Shown here: in pieces, positions 37,922 to 40,090 of the stretch | Layout of the letters: each line of letters begins with the position of its first letter | How positions within the stretch are numbered: the first letter of the stretch is position 1 | Assembly (NCBI GenBank): GCA_003650425.1 | Contig: QMPP01000002.1 | Coordinates: 1 to 40,090 of the forward strand | Origin: Bacteroidota bacterium | Lineage (GTDB): Bacteria; Bacteroidota; Bacteroidia; Bacteroidales; F082 | Length of the DNA stretch: 40,090 nucleotides | Reading direction: 5' to 3' | The notes under the pieces: generated by a model | Seen by the model: the letters and a program-made list of their open reading frames with translations, nothing else | Told to the model about the DNA's origin: nothing | The model's database searches: none | Program-made: the position numbers and the translations under genes

Positions 37922-38827
37922 ATGAAAAGTGTTAAAATTGTATTTTCATTCCTTCTGCTCACGCTGCTATGGCTGGTTTTAATTCCATCGGCTAAAAGCC
38001 AGATGCTTGATACGGCCAATTTGGTCAGAATTAAGCGAACACAAAGTGATGAGCAATTTCCCGCCTGGTCGGAAGATGGCAAGAAGTTGGTTTTTCAGAG
38101 TTCCGGGAAAGGCTATTCTCAACTGTTTTTGTACGACTTTTCCAAAGACACGCTTATTCAAATCACCTTCGATGAAACCAACAAAAGCCACCCGGTATTT
38201 ATTCCTAACCAAAACAAGATTGCTTTTGATGCCACTATTGATAACAAAGTCTATCTCTTTAAACTTAACCTGTCAACGGGATTGCAGCAACCACTTTTCC
38301 AACGAAAGCTGTTTTGCGAAGCCCCTTCTTTTTCCCCTTCGGGGAGATTGGTAATTTTTAAAGGCCACGACCCCAACAACGAAACATGGCAGCTTTTTAG
38401 CTACGATTTTGTTTACGACAACCTGAATCAGCTTACCCATATCAAAAACGCCGAACTCTTTAGGCCCATGCTCTCACCCGATGGTAAAATCATCCTGTTT
38501 GGAACCCGCAATAAAACCGTGCCCTTTAGCCGATCGCTTCACGAAATAAACTGGTATGGCGAAAAAACAGAGGATTTAGATTCGATAGCAGCCTTATCGT
38601 ATGGCTGGCTCGCTAACAGCTACCGGATTGTATACTCAACAAAAGAGCAAAAAAACAACCCCTCTTTTTTCACGATAACAAAAGAAGGTACTTACAAGAT
38701 GCTGTTAAGCCACGACACTCTGCAACGGGTTACCCCTGCCCTGTCGCCGGATGGAAAAAAAATAGCAGTAGCCGTAAAATTTGGCAACAATTTTGATATC
38801 GTTGTGTACAACCTTATTGATGAATAA
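37922..38827 (+). CDS. TolB-like/PD40 beta-propeller protein
   Basis: Signal-like N-terminus; repeated DEQFPAWSEDGKKLVFQSSGKGYSQLFLYDF, APSFSPSGRLVIFKG, FRPMLSPDGKIILFGT, VTPALSPDGKKIAVAV. Confidence 0.85.
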   Translation: MKSVKIVFSFLLLTLLWLVLIPSAKSQMLDTANLVRIKRTQSDEQFPAWSEDGKKLVFQSSGKGYSQLFLYDFSKDTLIQITFDETNKSHPVFIPNQNKIAFDATIDNKVYLFKLNLSTGLQQPLFQRKLFCEAPSFSPSGRLVIFKGHDPNNETWQLFSYDFVYDNLNQLTHIKNAELFRPMLSPDGKIILFGTRNKTVPFSRSLHEINWYGEKTEDLDSIAALSYGWLANSYRIVYSTKEQKNNPSFFTITKEGTYKMLLSHDTLQRVTPALSPDGKKIAVAVKFGNNFDIVVYNLIDE

Positions 38828-38837
38828 GCAAATCTAT

Positions 38838-38845
38838 TATCTTTG
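38838..38845 (+). promoter_or_regulatory. -7 box TATCTTTG not followed by an immediate ORF
   Basis: aatctatTATCTTTGcacc, 11 nt after the TolB-like stop, facing the repeat region and smpB. Confidence 0.4.
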
Positions 38846-38864
38846 CACCACTTATTTTAATAAC

Positions 38865-39040
38865 GAAGTTGTTTAAAGTCAACTTAATGATTACAAAGGT
38901 AAAACGTTTAAAATCAGAAAATAAATATCTTTTTAATTAATCCTCCTTTGTTTTCCCTCCAAAGAAGGAAATAATGGAATTTATTTTCTGATTTACAGTG
39001 TAATATATTTACTTTTGTATATCTAACTTTAAACAACTTC
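38865..39040. repeat. Symmetric nested inverted-repeat element upstream of smpB; left arm is copy 2 of the interspersed repeat
   Basis: Outer arms GAAGTTGTTTAAAGT (38865-38879)/ACTTTAAACAACTTC (39026-39040); inner arms AAATCAGAAAATAAAT (38911-38926)/ATTTATTTTCTGATTT (38979-38994); core TCCTCCTTTG (38941-38950)/CAAAGAAGGA (38960-38969). Confidence 0.85.
39010..39017 (+). promoter_or_regulatory. Candidate -7 box TACTTTTG for smpB, within the right arm
   Basis: TAnnTTTG match 28 nt upstream of ATG 39046. Confidence 0.45.
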
Positions 39041-39045
39041 AAATC

Positions 39046-39495
39046 ATGGCAAACAACATTCGCATAAAAAACAAAAGAGCCTCGCACGAATATTTTTTTT
39101 TGGAGAAATACGTCGCGGGCATCGTGCTAACCGGCACCGAGATAAAGTCGATACGCTCGGGAAAAGCCAGTTTGGTTGATTCCTACTGCAATTTTGAAGA
39201 GGATGAGCTTTTTGTTGTGGGGATGCACATTGCCGAATACACCTACGGAACTTACAACAACCATTTCCCCAAACGGGTACGAAAATTATTGCTCACCGCC
39301 CGGGAGCTTAAAAAATTAAAAAACAAGGTAAAGGACAAAGGGTTAACCATTATTCCCATTACACTTTTTATCAACGACCGTGGCCTTGCCAAAGTAGAAA
39401 TTGCCCTTGCCAAGGGAAAACATTTTTACGACAAACGCGAAGACCTGAAGAAGAAAGACAGTCAGCGGGAGATTGACCGGCAGATGAAACGGTAG
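39046..39495 (+). CDS. smpB: SsrA-binding protein
   Basis: [57 protein letters not shown]...[51 protein letters not shown]. Confidence 0.98.
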   Translation: MANNIRIKNKRASHEYFFLEKYVAGIVLTGTEIKSIRSGKASLVDSYCNFEEDELFVVGMHIAEYTYGTYNNHFPKRVRKLLLTARELKKLKNKVKDKGLTIIPITLFINDRGLAKVEIALAKGKHFYDKREDLKKKDSQREIDRQMKR

Positions 39496-39595
39496 AGGGG
39501 TGCTGCATGCCGGTTACACTACCACTCGGCATCATTGCTAAACAGCAACGGGATGACTATTTATAAAAGGCTTTTTTATTCTTACAATCTTTATT

Positions 39596-40090
39596 TTACT
39601 CATTTCCCTCATAATAATACGAATAATCAATCCCTTTCATAAACGTTTCACGGTCATTTATTTTATCAGTTAAAGCTTTTTTCAATATGTTTTTTAAAGT
39701 ATTACTGTTTATTGGACTTTGTTTCATTGCGTCCATATAATCTCTTTTGCTTATTTTACTCCAATCGACACATTTTCCCAAACGATTTTTTAAAATCAAA
39801 TCCAACCATATTCGGGTGCTTCGTCCATTACCTTCCATAAAAGGGTGTGCAATGTTCATTTCTACATATTTGTTTACTATTTCGTCAAATGTAGTTTCGG
39901 GCATTGCTTCTATTTGCTTTAATGTATTACCTAAAAAGTGTGATGTAGCAAACTGAAAACCACCTTTTGAAATATTTTTTTGTCTGATTTGTCCGGCAAA
40001 ATCATACAAACCACCGAATAAATAAGCATGAATTTGTTGTAACCCTTTTGCTGTTCCTACTTCTATACTGTTGATAAATGAACTTTCAAA
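39596..40090 (-). CDS. Fic-family protein; 5' end lies outside the window
   Basis: [14 protein letters not shown] Fic motif; the frame continues to the edge ([41 protein letters not shown]...), so the track's start at 40009 (TTG) is internal. Confidence 0.9.
   Translation of the reverse strand, partial: FESSFINSIEVGTAKGLQQIHAYLFGGLYDFAGQIRQKNISKGGFQFATSHFLGNTLKQIEAMPETTFDEIVNKYVEMNIAHPFMEGNGRSTRIWLDLILKNRLGKCVDWSKISKRDYMDAMKQSPINSNTLKNILKKALTDKINDRETFMKGIDYSYYYEGNE

Noticed and set aside
37654-38082. 142-aa minus ORF starting MPSSDQAGNC...
   Set aside because: Upstream part overlaps the TolB-like gene on the opposite strand and the TATCTTTG promoter; only the part from ATG 37851 is bcp-like.
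1-40090. Search for CRISPR, tRNA/rRNA, integrase/transposase, restriction or other named defence systems
   Set aside because: None recognised by reading both strands; only the edge Fic gene hints at accessory DNA.

Overview
This is a 40 kb chromosomal window from a Bacteroidota (Bacteroidales-like) genome. It is mostly core and housekeeping content: guaA, mobA, uvrA, recA, smpB, a fused feoA-feoB, an ECF sigma factor, an aminotransferase, an ABC exporter and a dipeptidase. Interleaved with these are lineage-typical envelope and secreted proteins: a LysM/periplasmic-binding protein, DUF5686, DUF1573, GIN/DUF2807, and two tandem Ycf48-like propellers with type IX secretion tails. I saw no rRNA, tRNA, CRISPR array, prophage or transposase. 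The observations most worth a second look are: (1) a near-identical interspersed intergenic repeat (about 58 nt) at 20200 and 38865, with a degraded third copy near 28904; the 38865 copy is the left arm of a symmetric nested inverted repeat (38865-39040) directly in front of smpB; (2) a bcp thiol-peroxidase remnant upstream of recA that keeps its promoter, N-terminus and out-of-frame C-terminus but lacks the middle of the gene; (3) a lipoprotein combining a CBM-like domain, a CotH-like domain and a beta-helix; (4) a membrane protein that looks like a fused ECF-transporter S+T subunit, translationally coupled to mobA; (5) a conserved-looking 58-aa ORF downstream of the sigma factor. Several ORF-track starts are contradicted by promoter boxes, hairpins or window edges. 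All calls come from reading the sequence; no database search was run.
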